Numbered from the stretch's first letter, positions 39,693-49,166 are shown. The stretch is DNA of 64,000 bases from Actinoallomurus vinaceus (GCF_039542055.1 NZ_BAABHK010000010.1:186001-250000), one strand, 5' to 3'. Program-made: numbers and translations. Notes: generated from the sequence alone by a model not told the origin.

Positions 39693-42152
39693 ATGGTGCG
39701 TCCATTTCGTCCGAGCCTCCTCTCCGCCTTCATCACCACCCTCGTCCTCTGCCTGGGACTCGCCACCCCTGGCCACGCGGCCACCCCGCCGGCGCCGTCC
39801 GCCCGTACCGTCGTCGACCTCGACCACGGTTGGCGCTTCCACAAGGGCGACGTCGCGGGCGCGGAGGCGCCCGGCTACGACGACTCCGGCTGGCAGTCGG
39901 TGTCCGTCCCGCACACGTGGAACGCCCGCGACGGCGAGGACGGCGGCAACGACTACCACCGCGGGCCCGGCTGGTACCGGCGCACCGTGCGGATCCCCGC
40001 CGGCCGTGTCTTCCTCCAGTTCGACGGCGCGACCATCGTCAGCGACGTGTGGGTGAACGGCCGTAAGGCCGGGCACCACGCCGGCGGGTACGCCGCGTTC
40101 CGCTTCGACGTCACCGGGCTGGCCGCGCCCGGCACCGACGCGACGATCGCCGTGCGGGTCGACAACTCCGGGGGCGCCGACGTGCTGCCGCTCGGCGGCG
40201 ACTTCACCGTGTTCGGCGGGCTGACCCGCGACGTCCACCTGCTGGTGACCGATCCCGTGCACGTCGACGCGCTCGACTACGGCGGCCCCGGCGTCTACGT
40301 GCGGCAGACCGTCAACGGCGTCCAGACGAAGGGGGCCGTCCGCGCGGCCTCCGCGGATCTGGCCGTCACCACCCGGGTCGCCAATGACACGGCGGCACCG
40401 GTCCGCGCGAAGGTCCGCACGGTGATCACCGACGCGGCGCACCGCACCGTCGCCACGGCGTCCGGCCGCGTCGACGTCGGGCCCGGCGCCGTGGTCCCCG
40501 TCGTGCAGAACGCATCGGTGGCCGATCCCCGCCTCTGGAACGGCCGGCCGGACCCGTACCTGTACACGGTCCGCACCGAGGTGTCCTACGGCGGACACAC
40601 CGACGTCGTCACCGTCCCGCTCGGCATCCGCACGGTGGCCGTCGACACGAACCGGGGCTTCCTGCTGAACGGCCGGCCGTACGCCGTGCACGGGGTCGAC
40701 CTGCACGGGATGCGGGCGGGCGAGGGCTCGGCGATGAGCGCCTCGGACGTCGACCAGGACTTCGGCCTGATCGACCGGCTCGGCGCGACCGGCGTCCGGC
40801 TGGTCCACTACCAGCACGGGCAGCGGATCTACGACCTCGCGGACCGGCGCGGCATCATCCTGTGGACCGAGATCCCGAACCTCGCCTCGATCACCGTCTC
40901 CGACGCGTTCTTCGCCAACGCGCGGCAGCAGCTGCTCGAGCTGATCCGGCAGAACGAGCAGCACGCCGCCGTGGCCGTGTGGGGCATCGGCAACGAGCTG
41001 TACACCAGCAGCGCCGACGCGAACCGGCTGCTCGGCGACCTGGCGGCGACGGTGAAGGCCGAGGACCCGTCCCGGCCGTCGACGTACGCGACCTGCTGCT
41101 TCTCCGACACCGACCCGATCGCGAACCACTCGGAGACGATCGGCTACAACCGCTACTTCGGCTGGTACGGCGGGTCCTTCTCCGACATCGGGCCGTGGGC
41201 GGACGGGCTGCACGCCCAGGACCCGGCACGGAAGATCGCGGTCAGCGAGTACGGCGCGGGCGCGAGCGTCGTCGAGCAGCAGACGAACCCGGCCGCCCCG
41301 GTCCCGGCGAGCCACTTCCACCCCGAGGAGTGGCAGGCCCGCTACCACGAGGAGAACTGGCGGCAGCTGCGGAGCCGCCCGTACCTGTGGGGCACGTTCG
41401 TCTGGCAGATGTTCGACTCGGCCGTGGACGGCCGCGACGAGGGCGACCGGCCGGGCCTGAACGACAAGGGCCTCGTCACCGCCGACCGGAAGATCGCCAA
41501 GGACGCCTACTACTGGTACCAGGCGAACTGGTCGTCCACTCCGGTCGTGCGCATCGCGCAGCGCCGTGACACGCCGCGCTTCACCCCGGCGACGGACGTC
41601 AAGGTGTACGCCAACACCCGCTCGGTGAACCTGTCGCTGAACGGCGTCCCGCTCGGCAGCCGGGCTCCGGAGGACCACATCGCGACCTGGTCCGGTGTGA
41701 CGCTCAAGCCGGGCGCGAACGTCATCGAGGCGCGGTCCGGCGGCACGACCGACCGGGTCACCTGGCTGCTCGACACCTCCACGGGCGCCACCACGGTCGA
41801 CGCCGAGGCCACCGACCCGCACGCGTCCGACGGCCGGGTGTTCCGCAAGGCCGGGCGGGCGTACCGCGAGGGCACCTTCGCCTACCGCTTCCCGGTCGCC
41901 GACGGCACGTACGACGTCGACCTGACGTTCGCCGAGCCGGACCGTTCGGGGCAGCGGAGCTTCAACGTGAACGCCGAACGGCAGCGCGTCATCAAGAGCC
42001 TCGACGTCCGCGCGGAGTCCGGCGTCGGCGCGCCCCTGCACAAGACCTTCACCGTCCAGGTGACCGACGGCGTACTCGACCTGGAGTTCGTCCCCCAGGT
42101 CGGGGAGGCCGTCGTCTCGCACATCACCGCCATCCGGAGGTCCGGCCAGTGA
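39693..42152 (+). CDS. Secreted beta-galactosidase-like GH2 enzyme with malectin-like C-terminus
   Basis: The 819-residue protein has a signal peptide (residues 1-29, ending GHA|AT). The GH2 sugar-binding, Ig-like and TIM-barrel domains follow in order (WRFHKGDVAGAEAPGYDDSG near 45, FLLNGRPYAVHGVDLHG near 320). The acid/base is Glu 435 (WGIGNELY) and the nucleophile is Glu 519 (VSEYGAG). The last 95 residues (YREGTFAYRFPVADGTYDVD onward) form a malectin-like carbohydrate-binding domain. It should remove beta-galactosyl side groups. GGAG precedes the ATG; the stop overlaps the GH35 start. Confidence 0.93.
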   Translation: MVRPFRPSLLSAFITTLVLCLGLATPGHAATPPAPSARTVVDLDHGWRFHKGDVAGAEAPGYDDSGWQSVSVPHTWNARDGEDGGNDYHRGPGWYRRTVRIPAGRVFLQFDGATIVSDVWVNGRKAGHHAGGYAAFRFDVTGLAAPGTDATIAVRVDNSGGADVLPLGGDFTVFGGLTRDVHLLVTDPVHVDALDYGGPGVYVRQTVNGVQTKGAVRAASADLAVTTRVANDTAAPVRAKVRTVITDAAHRTVATASGRVDVGPGAVVPVVQNASVADPRLWNGRPDPYLYTVRTEVSYGGHTDVVTVPLGIRTVAVDTNRGFLLNGRPYAVHGVDLHGMRAGEGSAMSASDVDQDFGLIDRLGATGVRLVHYQHGQRIYDLADRRGIILWTEIPNLASITVSDAFFANARQQLLELIRQNEQHAAVAVWGIGNELYTSSADANRLLGDLAATVKAEDPSRPSTYATCCFSDTDPIANHSETIGYNRYFGWYGGSFSDIGPWADGLHAQDPARKIAVSEYGAGASVVEQQTNPAAPVPASHFHPEEWQARYHEENWRQLRSRPYLWGTFVWQMFDSAVDGRDEGDRPGLNDKGLVTADRKIAKDAYYWYQANWSSTPVVRIAQRRDTPRFTPATDVKVYANTRSVNLSLNGVPLGSRAPEDHIATWSGVTLKPGANVIEARSGGTTDRVTWLLDTSTGATTVDAEATDPHASDGRVFRKAGRAYREGTFAYRFPVADGTYDVDLTFAEPDRSGQRSFNVNAERQRVIKSLDVRAESGVGAPLHKTFTVQVTDGVLDLEFVPQVGEAVVSHITAIRRSGQ

Positions 42153-45022
42153 GAGCCAGACTGTTGACCCTGTTCACCGCGATCGCCACGGTCCTGGCGA
42201 TCACCGTCCCCGCGTCTCCCCCGGCCGCGTCGGCCGCCGCACCCCGGCACCGGGTGACGTACGACCACTACTCCGTGATGATCGACGGGAAGCGGGTGCT
42301 GCTGCGGTCGGCGGAGTTCCACTACTTCCGGCTGCCCAGCCCCGACCTGTGGCGCGACGTCCTGGAGAAGTACAAGTCGGCCGGGTTCAACACCGTCTCG
42401 CTGTACTTCGACTGGGCGTACCACTCGCCCAAGGCCGGGGTGTACGACTTCACCGGCGTCCGTGACGTGAACCGCCTGCTGACCGTCGCGCAGCAGGCCG
42501 GCCTGTACGTCATCGCGCGCCCCGGGCCGTACATCAACGCGGAGACCACCGGCGGCGGCTTCCCGGCCTGGCTGAAGAACGTGCCGGGGCGGGCCCGCAG
42601 CAGCGCGCCCGGCTACACCGCCGCGTACCGCGACTGGCTCGGCCACATCAACAAGATCATCGCGCCGCACCAGATCACGCGCGGCGGCTCGGTGATCCTC
42701 TACAACGTCGAGAACGAGTACGCCATGAACACCGACGCGGCGTACATGGAGGACATCCAGAAGAAGGCGCGCGCCGACGGCATCGACGTGCCGACCATGA
42801 CCAACAACTGCTGCGACGCCGCCTCGTGGACCTCCACGTGGGCGTCCGGGCAGGGCGCGGTGCAGATCCCCGGCGTGGACGACTACCCGCAGGGCTTCGA
42901 CTGCGCCAATCCCGACGCGAGCTGGGGTCCGTGGGGCGCCGGGCTGACCGAGCGGCTGCGCGACGACACCCCGGTGTTCGCCGCCGAGTACCAGGCCGGC
43001 GCGATCGACCCGGACAACGCGGGCTTCGACAAGTGCCGGGAGCTGACCGGCCCGAAGTTCATGAAGTTCTTCTACAAGTCGAACCTCATCTCCTCCGGCG
43101 CGACGGCGTTCAACTACTACATGGGCTTCGGCGGCACCAACTGGGGCTGGCTGGCCCAGCCGAACGACGTCCCCACCTCCTACGACTACGGCTCGGCGAT
43201 CACCGAGAACCGCCTGCTGAGCGACAAGTACGACGAGTTCAAGCGGCAGAACTTCTTCCTGAGCTCGGTCGCCCCGCTGACGAAGACCGACCCGGTCACC
43301 GCTCCGGCGTCCTCGGACAAGGCGATCGAGACGGTCGCGCGCGCCAACCCGGACACGCACACGCAGTTCGTGCTCGTCCGGCACAGCGACCACGCGGCGA
43401 CCACCGACGACTCGGCCACGCTCGACTGGACCACGCCGGACGGCCACTACTCGGTGCCCGTACGGGTCAAGGGCCGGGACGCCAAGGTGCTGATCGCCGG
43501 GTACGACCTGGGCGGGCAGCGGCTCGTCTGGTCCAATTCCGAGCTCATGACGCACGTCTACACGGAGGGGCGGGACGTCGCGGTGCTGTACGGCACCGAC
43601 GGCACGCAGGGCTCCACGGTGCTGCGCTACGCCTCCCAGCCGACCGTGAAGGTCCTCGACGGGTCGGTCAAGGCGTCGTACTCGAGCGGTGACCTGCGGC
43701 TCGACTACACCCACTCCGGCCTGGCCCGGGTGCTGATCAGCGGCGGCGGACGCCGTCCGCTGCTGCTCCTGCTCGGCACCGACGCCGAGGCGGCGAAGTT
43801 CTGGCAGGCCGGTCCGGCGCTCGTGCGCGGCACGTCGCTCGTCCGGTCCGCCACCGTGGCCGGGGGAACCGCGTACCTGCGCGCCGACACGGCCAAGGCC
43901 GAGGACGTCGAGGTGTTCGCCGACGCCGGCCGCCTCGTCGTGAACGGCTCGCCGGTACGGACGCGGGTGACCGCGAGCGGGTCGCTGGTCGGCACGCTGC
44001 CCGGCCCGGAGGCCGTCCACCTGCCCGCGCTGACCGGCTGGCGCTCGAAGGCGGAGTCGCCGGAGGCGCAGCCCGGCTTCGACGACTCCGGCTGGGTGAG
44101 CGCGTCGAAGACGACGACCGAGAGCCCGCTGAAGCCGAAGACCCCGACCGTGCTGTACGCCGACGACTACGGCTACCACTACGGCGACGTGTGGTACCGC
44201 GGGCGGTTCACCGGTACCGGCGGGGAGACGAAGGTGTCGCTGAACGCCTTCACCGGCAAGCGCGGCTCCTACCTCGTCTGGCTGAACGGCCGGTACCTCG
44301 GCTCGGCTGCGGGCGGCGTCCAGGCCGACTCCGACTCGCCGGTCAACCCGGATCCGGGCCGCGGCGACTTCACGATCCCGGCGGGTCTGGTGAAGGCGGG
44401 GCAGCCGGCCGTCCTGTCCGTGCTGGTGGAGAACCAGGGCCACAACGACGACTGGATCGCCGACGACAACCGGTTCAAGCAGCCGCGCGGCCTGTACGCC
44501 GCGTCCGTCGAGGGCTCGACCGCGCCGATCTCGTGGAAGATCCAGGGCGTTGCGGGTGGTGAGAACCTGGTCGACCGGACGCGCGGCCCGCTGAACAACG
44601 GCGGCCTGTACGGCGAGCGCCAGGGCTGGCACCTGCCCGCGTACGGCGACCGGTCCTGGACGGCGGGCGCCGCCTCCCAGGTCGCTCCCGGCGTGACCTG
44701 GCAGCGCACCTCCTTCCGCCTCGACCTGCCCAAGGGCCAGGACGTGCCGATCGCCCTGCGCTTCGGCGGCCCGGTCGGCAAGGGCTACCGCGTCCAGATC
44801 TTCCTCAACGGCTGGAACCTCGGGCAGTACGGCGGCGACATCGGCCCGCAGACCGACTTCACGCTGCCGGCCGGCCTGCTGCGGCAGCACGGCCGCAACA
44901 CCCTCGCCCTCGCCGTCGTCGCCCGTACCGACGCGACGCCCGCACCGGTGAGCCTGGTCGCGCTCGACAACGAGCGCGGCGGTGTCCCGGTGTCCGACGT
45001 CCCCTCCCCCTCCTCCCGCTGA
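42149..45022 (+). CDS. Secreted beta-galactosidase, GH35
   Basis: The 957-residue protein has a signal peptide (residues 1-29, ASA|AAP) and a GH35 barrel with acid/base Glu 190 in YNVENEY and nucleophile Glu 280 in FAAEYQAG. Beta-sandwich/jelly-roll domains follow, as in long GH35 enzymes (GWVSASKTTTESPLKPK; GYRVQIFLNGWNLGQYGGDI). GH35 enzymes remove terminal beta-galactose, including that on plant xyloglucan. GTG 42149 overlaps the GH2 stop as GTGA, so both are translated together. Two galactosidases of different families may split fucosylated and plain side chains or other substrates. Confidence 0.95.
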   Translation: MRARLLTLFTAIATVLAITVPASPPAASAAAPRHRVTYDHYSVMIDGKRVLLRSAEFHYFRLPSPDLWRDVLEKYKSAGFNTVSLYFDWAYHSPKAGVYDFTGVRDVNRLLTVAQQAGLYVIARPGPYINAETTGGGFPAWLKNVPGRARSSAPGYTAAYRDWLGHINKIIAPHQITRGGSVILYNVENEYAMNTDAAYMEDIQKKARADGIDVPTMTNNCCDAASWTSTWASGQGAVQIPGVDDYPQGFDCANPDASWGPWGAGLTERLRDDTPVFAAEYQAGAIDPDNAGFDKCRELTGPKFMKFFYKSNLISSGATAFNYYMGFGGTNWGWLAQPNDVPTSYDYGSAITENRLLSDKYDEFKRQNFFLSSVAPLTKTDPVTAPASSDKAIETVARANPDTHTQFVLVRHSDHAATTDDSATLDWTTPDGHYSVPVRVKGRDAKVLIAGYDLGGQRLVWSNSELMTHVYTEGRDVAVLYGTDGTQGSTVLRYASQPTVKVLDGSVKASYSSGDLRLDYTHSGLARVLISGGGRRPLLLLLGTDAEAAKFWQAGPALVRGTSLVRSATVAGGTAYLRADTAKAEDVEVFADAGRLVVNGSPVRTRVTASGSLVGTLPGPEAVHLPALTGWRSKAESPEAQPGFDDSGWVSASKTTTESPLKPKTPTVLYADDYGYHYGDVWYRGRFTGTGGETKVSLNAFTGKRGSYLVWLNGRYLGSAAGGVQADSDSPVNPDPGRGDFTIPAGLVKAGQPAVLSVLVENQGHNDDWIADDNRFKQPRGLYAASVEGSTAPISWKIQGVAGGENLVDRTRGPLNNGGLYGERQGWHLPAYGDRSWTAGAASQVAPGVTWQRTSFRLDLPKGQDVPIALRFGGPVGKGYRVQIFLNGWNLGQYGGDIGPQTDFTLPAGLLRQHGRNTLALAVVARTDATPAPVSLVALDNERGGVPVSDVPSPSSR

Positions 45023-45029
45023 TCTCCGC

Positions 45030-45065
45030 GGGTCCGTGGCCGGGTCGCCGCCCGGCCACGGACCC
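45030..45065 (+). terminator. 15-bp hairpin between GH35 and GH29 genes
   Basis: GGGTCCGTGGCCGGG pairs perfectly with its complement around a 6-nt loop. It starts 7 bp after the GH35 stop, and the GH29 RBS follows directly. It may attenuate or process the transcript before the fucosidase gene. Confidence 0.6.
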
Positions 45066-45082
45066 GGAAAGGGAATCGAACG

Positions 45083-46588
45083 ATGACCTCGCAGATCCCG
45101 AGCCGGCGCGCCTTCCTGGCCGCTGGAGTCACAGCGGCCGGAGCGGCCGCCCTCCCCCTGACCGCCGTCCCCGCCTCCGCCGCGTCCCTCGGAAACCGCT
45201 ATGGGCTGCAGCGCCGCTTCGTCGACTGGCGCTTCGGCATGTTCCTGCACTTCAACATGGGCACCTTCCACGACGCCGAGTGGGTGGACCCCAAGCAGGA
45301 CCCGCTGTCGTTCAACCCGGCGAAGCTGGACTGCGGCCAGTGGGCCGACGCCGCCAAGGCCGCCGGCATGCGGTTCGCGGTGCTCACCGCCAAGCACCAC
45401 GACGGCTTCTGCCTGTGGCCGTCGAAGTACACGTCCTACTCGGTCGCGAGCAGCTCCGTGAAGCGCGACGTCGTGCGCGAGTACATGGACGCGTTCCGGT
45501 CCCGTGGCGTCACGCCCTGCCTGTACTTCTCGATCTGGGACCGCACCAACGGCGTCGGACCCACCGGGTTCGACGACCACCCGCCGATCACCCGGGCGAA
45601 CATCGAGTTCGTCAAGAACCAGCTCACCGAGTTGCTCACCCGGTACGGGCGGATCCCGGTCCTGATCTTCGACGGGTGGGCGTGGCACTGGGCGTTCGGC
45701 CAGCAGTCACTGCCGTTCTCCGAGATCCGCGAACACGTCGCCTCGATCCAGCCCGACTGCCTCGTCCTCGACCTCAACGGGCTCACCGTTCCGTGGCACT
45801 CCGAACTGCTGTTCTTCGAAGAGCCGAAGGGCGGCGTCTTCTGCCCGCCGGGAAACACCTACGCCGCCTCCCAGGGCCAGACCATCTCCCCGTCCGGCTG
45901 GTTCTGGCACCCGTCGACCCCGTCGAACCTGCTGACGACCGACCAGATCGTCGACGGTCACCTGAAGGTGCTGGAACCCCGGTACGCGACGTTCATCCTC
46001 AACTGCCCGCCCAACACCGACGGCCTCCTCGACGACACCGTCGTCGCCGTGTTGAAGGACGTCGGGAAGCGCTGGCGGCCGGACCTCTCCCGCCCGCCGC
46101 TGCCCGCCCAGCCCGACGTCGTACGCCACCTGGTCACCCCGGTCTCGGCCACCGCGACCAGCGGCGACGCCGCCAACGCGGTCGACGGCCACAGCGACTA
46201 CGGCTGGAACGGCCAGGCCGACCAGACCCTCTGGACGACCACGGACCCGCTCCCCCAGGCGATCACCCTCGACCTGGGACGCCGCTACACCGGCCTCGAC
46301 ACGTTCACCTACCTGCCCCGGCAGGACACGGTGACGGCATACTCGTTCGACGAGTTCGTCACCACCGGCAACATCACCGGCTACCGCGTCTCGGTCAGCG
46401 TCGACGGCACGACCTTCAGACCGGTGGCAAAGGGCACCTGGGCCGCCGACCACACCCTGAAGCACGCCCGCTTCAAGCCCACGACGGCCCGCTACATCCG
46501 CCTGGAGGCCCTGTCCGCCGTCGGCGGCGCGGCCATCGCCGGCCAGTTCGACTGCGGCGGCACCGACCACCGCCCTCGTCCCGTGTGA
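45083..46588 (+). CDS. Secreted alpha-L-fucosidase, GH29, with F5/8-type carbohydrate-binding domain
   Basis: The 501-residue protein has a Tat signal (SRRAFLAAG; cut near ASA|AS, residue 34), unlike the Sec signals of the other enzymes. The GH29 barrel includes MFLHFNMGTFHDAEW, FAVLTAKHHDGFCLWPS and the nucleophile Asp 197 in VLIFDGWAW. The C-terminal 140 residues are a discoidin/CBM32 domain (ATSGDAANAVDGHSDYGWNG and RYIRLEAL). It should release alpha-L-fucose from fucosylated glycans such as fucogalacto-xyloglucan. The acid/base residue is not obvious by eye, as is usual in this family. It is the last enzyme of the locus. Confidence 0.93.
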   Translation: MTSQIPSRRAFLAAGVTAAGAAALPLTAVPASAASLGNRYGLQRRFVDWRFGMFLHFNMGTFHDAEWVDPKQDPLSFNPAKLDCGQWADAAKAAGMRFAVLTAKHHDGFCLWPSKYTSYSVASSSVKRDVVREYMDAFRSRGVTPCLYFSIWDRTNGVGPTGFDDHPPITRANIEFVKNQLTELLTRYGRIPVLIFDGWAWHWAFGQQSLPFSEIREHVASIQPDCLVLDLNGLTVPWHSELLFFEEPKGGVFCPPGNTYAASQGQTISPSGWFWHPSTPSNLLTTDQIVDGHLKVLEPRYATFILNCPPNTDGLLDDTVVAVLKDVGKRWRPDLSRPPLPAQPDVVRHLVTPVSATATSGDAANAVDGHSDYGWNGQADQTLWTTTDPLPQAITLDLGRRYTGLDTFTYLPRQDTVTAYSFDEFVTTGNITGYRVSVSVDGTTFRPVAKGTWAADHTLKHARFKPTTARYIRLEALSAVGGAAIAGQFDCGGTDHRPRPV

Positions 46589-46602
46589 GCCGTGACTGTC
46601 GA

Positions 46603-46644
46603 CGGGCCGTCCCCGCCTCCGAACACGGCGGTCGGGACGGCCCG
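46603..46644 (+). terminator. Hairpin terminator closing the glycan locus
   Basis: CGGGCCGTCCC and its exact complement GGGACGGCCCG form an 11-bp stem with a partly self-paired 20-nt loop, 15 bp after the fucosidase stop. Confidence 0.65.
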
Positions 46645-47011
46645 CTTCTGAGAATTGGCGCGTACGGTGAGGGCACGCCCTTGTGCGATCTTCTCGGGAA
46701 CACGGAAGAGCGGCAGACGATGCCTGCATGACGTTTGTGCTGAAGGCTGCAGAATCTTGGTACCGACGGCTGCGTGAAATAGGTGCTGCCCCCTGCATGA
46801 GAGCGGTATCGGGCAGGACGGCTCACGTCGCTGACGTGCGCTTTCGCCCTGGTCAGGCGACCGCCTCACCGCCGCTGAGGCCCGCAGGGGCCGCAACCTC
46901 TGCGGGCGGTGGACTCCTACCGATGATTCCCGTAGCGGACCCTTGCCTTCCGCGACCGGGATGACTGGAGGGCAGCCCATGTCCGGGGATTTTTCGGCGG
47001 TAACCACAAAA
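46645..47011. other. Intergenic stretch without a recognisable gene
   Basis: No frame here has convincing codon use, an RBS or a known domain on either strand. A small inverted repeat (CCCGCAG/CTGCGGG, 46881-46906) is the only structure seen. The promoter of the exporter-regulator gene must lie at the right end. Confidence 0.5.
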
Positions 47012-47043
47012 TGTTGGTAACCTCCATTTAGAGGTGACCAACA
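47012..47043. promoter_or_regulatory. 32-nt dyad operator over the RBS of the MFS-TetR gene
   Basis: The halves TGTTGGT-A-ACCTC and GAGGT-G-ACCAACA are exact complements apart from the single spacer base, separated by CATTTA. The right half contains the Shine-Dalgarno GAGG and reaches the A of the start codon. Such a site suits autorepression by the TetR domain encoded in the same gene. Confidence 0.75.
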
Positions 47044-49145
47044 TGAAGCGAGATGGGCGTGGGCCGCGGCGCTGGTGGGCGCTCGGCGCTGTCAGCTTGA
47101 CTGTTCTGGCGGTGACCGTGGATGGCACGGTGCTGTCGGTGGCCCTGCCGACCCTGGCCGGGGCGCTGCGTGCCGGGGAATCCGACCTGGAGTGGTTTCA
47201 GTCCGGCTATCTGATGCTGCTGGCCGCCGGCGTGCTCCCGGCCGGGCTGATCGGTGATCGATTCGGCCGCAAGAAACTCCTGATCGGCTGCCTGGTGGCG
47301 TTCGGCGCGGGCTCGGCGCTCTGCGCCGAAGCGACCTCGCCCGGCGTGTTCCTGGCCGCCCGGCTGCTGATGGGGCTGGCCGGGTCAGGGGTCACGGTGA
47401 TGGCCATGTCCGCGCTCACCGTTCTGTTCGGCGCCAAGGACCTGCCCAGGGCGGTGGGGGTATACGAGGCCGCCAACTTCGTCGGCCTGCCCGCGGGGCC
47501 GGTGCTGGGCGGCTGGATGCTGTCGCGAATGTGGTGGGGGTGGGTGTTCCTGCTCAATGTGCCAGTCGCCGCGGTCGGCGTGATCGCTGCTCTCGTGCTG
47601 ATCCCGGAGTCGCGGGCGGCGCAGCGGCCCCGGCTCGACCCGCTCGGCATGGCCGTCTCGGCCGCAGGCCTTGTCGTCGTGACGTACGGGCTGATTCAGG
47701 CCGGTCAGAACGGCTGGGGCGATCCGGTCACCCTGGCGGTGATGGCCGGCGGCGTCGCCGCCCTCGCCGGGTTCGCGGTACGAGAAGGCCGGCTCGGCAG
47801 GCGGGGTGGCAGCCCGCTGATCGATCCCGGCCTGTTCCGCTCCGCGTCCTTCACCTGGGGAGCGGTGCTCGGTGGGGTGGCCGGGCTCGCCATGATCGGC
47901 GTGCTGTTCGTGATGCCGCAGTACTTCCAGGTCATCCAGGGAGCAAGCGCCTTTTCGTCCGGGATCCGGCTGCTGCCGCTGATCGGCGGGCTGGTCATCG
48001 GCGCCCTGCCCGCCGGCGCGCTCGCCAAGGCGGCCGGGGCCAGATTCGCGGTGGCGCTCGGCTTCGGCCTCCTCGCCGCCGGCGCTGTGGCCGGCGCGAC
48101 GACGGGAACGGCCGAGAGCACCGCGTTCATCGCGGTCTGGATGGCCGTACTCGGCGCGGGCACCGGCCTGACGCTCACCGCCGCGACCGCCGCGGCGCTG
48201 TCCCACCTGTCGGCGGAGCGCAGCGGCACCGGCTCCGCGGTGGTCCAGGCGTTCCAGCACACCGCCGGCCCGCTCGGCACCGCCATCATGGGCAGTGTCC
48301 TCGCCGCCGGTTACCAGTCCCGCCTCCAGCTGCGCGCGATCCCGGCGACCGCGGGCAAGGCGGCCCGCCGGAGCGTCTACGACGGCGTGGCCGCCGCCGC
48401 CCGGCTCAGGTCAGGCGCGCTCGCCCACTCGGTCCGTGCCGCCTTCGTCGGCGGCATGGGCACGGCGCTGGTCGTCTCGGCCGGGATGGCCGTCGCAGGC
48501 GCGCTCCTGACACTGGCATTCTTGCCTCGGAGGACCACTGTGACCGAATCGACCACCGGCCCGGCCAGGCCTGGCCTACGCGAGCGCAAGAAGGCCAGGA
48601 CCCGCGCCACGATCCAGGCCTGCGCCCTGCGCCTGTTCCGCGAGCAGGGCTACGACGCCACCACCATCGAACAGATCATCCAGGCCGCCGACGTCTCCGA
48701 GACGACCCTCTTCCGCTACTTCCCCACCAAGGAAGACCTGGTCCTGCGCGACGACTACGACCCGATGCTCATCGAGGCCTTCCAAGCGCAGCCTCCCCAG
48801 ATGCCGCCGATCCCGGCCCTGCGCGCCTCCTTCGCCGCGGCCTTCTCCGGGATGACCGCCCAGCAGCGGGCAGAACAGAGAGAGCGGATCGCGCTCATCT
48901 TCGCCGTGCCCCGACTGCGCGCCGCCATGCTCGACCAGATCACCCAGGCCATGCAGCTACTCGCCCGCGCCATGGCCGAACGCGTCGGCCGCCGGCCCGA
49001 CGACCTCACCGTCCGTACCGTCGTCGGAGCCATCGTCGGCGCCGCCGTGGCAGTCTCCGCAGCCATCACCGACGATCCGGACGCCGACCTCCCCGGCCTC
49101 ATCGACCAGGCCATCGCCCACCTCGAACCAGGCCTCACGCTGTGA
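47043..49145 (+). CDS. MFS drug exporter (DHA2, 14-TMS type) fused to a TetR-family regulator
   Basis: The 700-residue protein starts as a DHA2-type exporter: VTVDGTVLSVALPTLAGAL near residue 20, DRFGRKKLL near 70, and about 14 membrane helices to residue 490. It continues without a stop into a full TetR regulator, whose HTH (TIQACALRLFREQGYDATTI, then EQIIQAADVSETTLFRYFPTKEDLV) lies at about 520-565 and whose ligand domain reaches the end. In frame at codon 500 a GTG (48540) follows CGGAGGACCACT, an internal RBS, so free TetR could also be made. Normally these are two overlapping genes. GTG 47034 is an alternative start. Confidence 0.93.
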   Translation: MKRDGRGPRRWWALGAVSLTVLAVTVDGTVLSVALPTLAGALRAGESDLEWFQSGYLMLLAAGVLPAGLIGDRFGRKKLLIGCLVAFGAGSALCAEATSPGVFLAARLLMGLAGSGVTVMAMSALTVLFGAKDLPRAVGVYEAANFVGLPAGPVLGGWMLSRMWWGWVFLLNVPVAAVGVIAALVLIPESRAAQRPRLDPLGMAVSAAGLVVVTYGLIQAGQNGWGDPVTLAVMAGGVAALAGFAVREGRLGRRGGSPLIDPGLFRSASFTWGAVLGGVAGLAMIGVLFVMPQYFQVIQGASAFSSGIRLLPLIGGLVIGALPAGALAKAAGARFAVALGFGLLAAGAVAGATTGTAESTAFIAVWMAVLGAGTGLTLTAATAAALSHLSAERSGTGSAVVQAFQHTAGPLGTAIMGSVLAAGYQSRLQLRAIPATAGKAARRSVYDGVAAAARLRSGALAHSVRAAFVGGMGTALVVSAGMAVAGALLTLAFLPRRTTVTESTTGPARPGLRERKKARTRATIQACALRLFREQGYDATTIEQIIQAADVSETTLFRYFPTKEDLVLRDDYDPMLIEAFQAQPPQMPPIPALRASFAAAFSGMTAQQRAEQRERIALIFAVPRLRAAMLDQITQAMQLLARAMAERVGRRPDDLTVRTVVGAIVGAAVAVSAAITDDPDADLPGLIDQAIAHLEPGLTL

Positions 49146-49166
49146 ACACGCTCCGACCACAGTGGC

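Noticed and set aside
41882..45688. 1268-codon minus-strand open frame opposite GH2, GH35 and GH29
   Set aside because: It is a shadow of three clear glycosidase genes, with no RBS or recognisable domain.
46645..47011. Possible small gene or RNA between the fucosidase and the MFS-TetR gene
   Set aside because: No frame has an RBS with protein-like codon use on either strand, and the only structure is a short inverted repeat.
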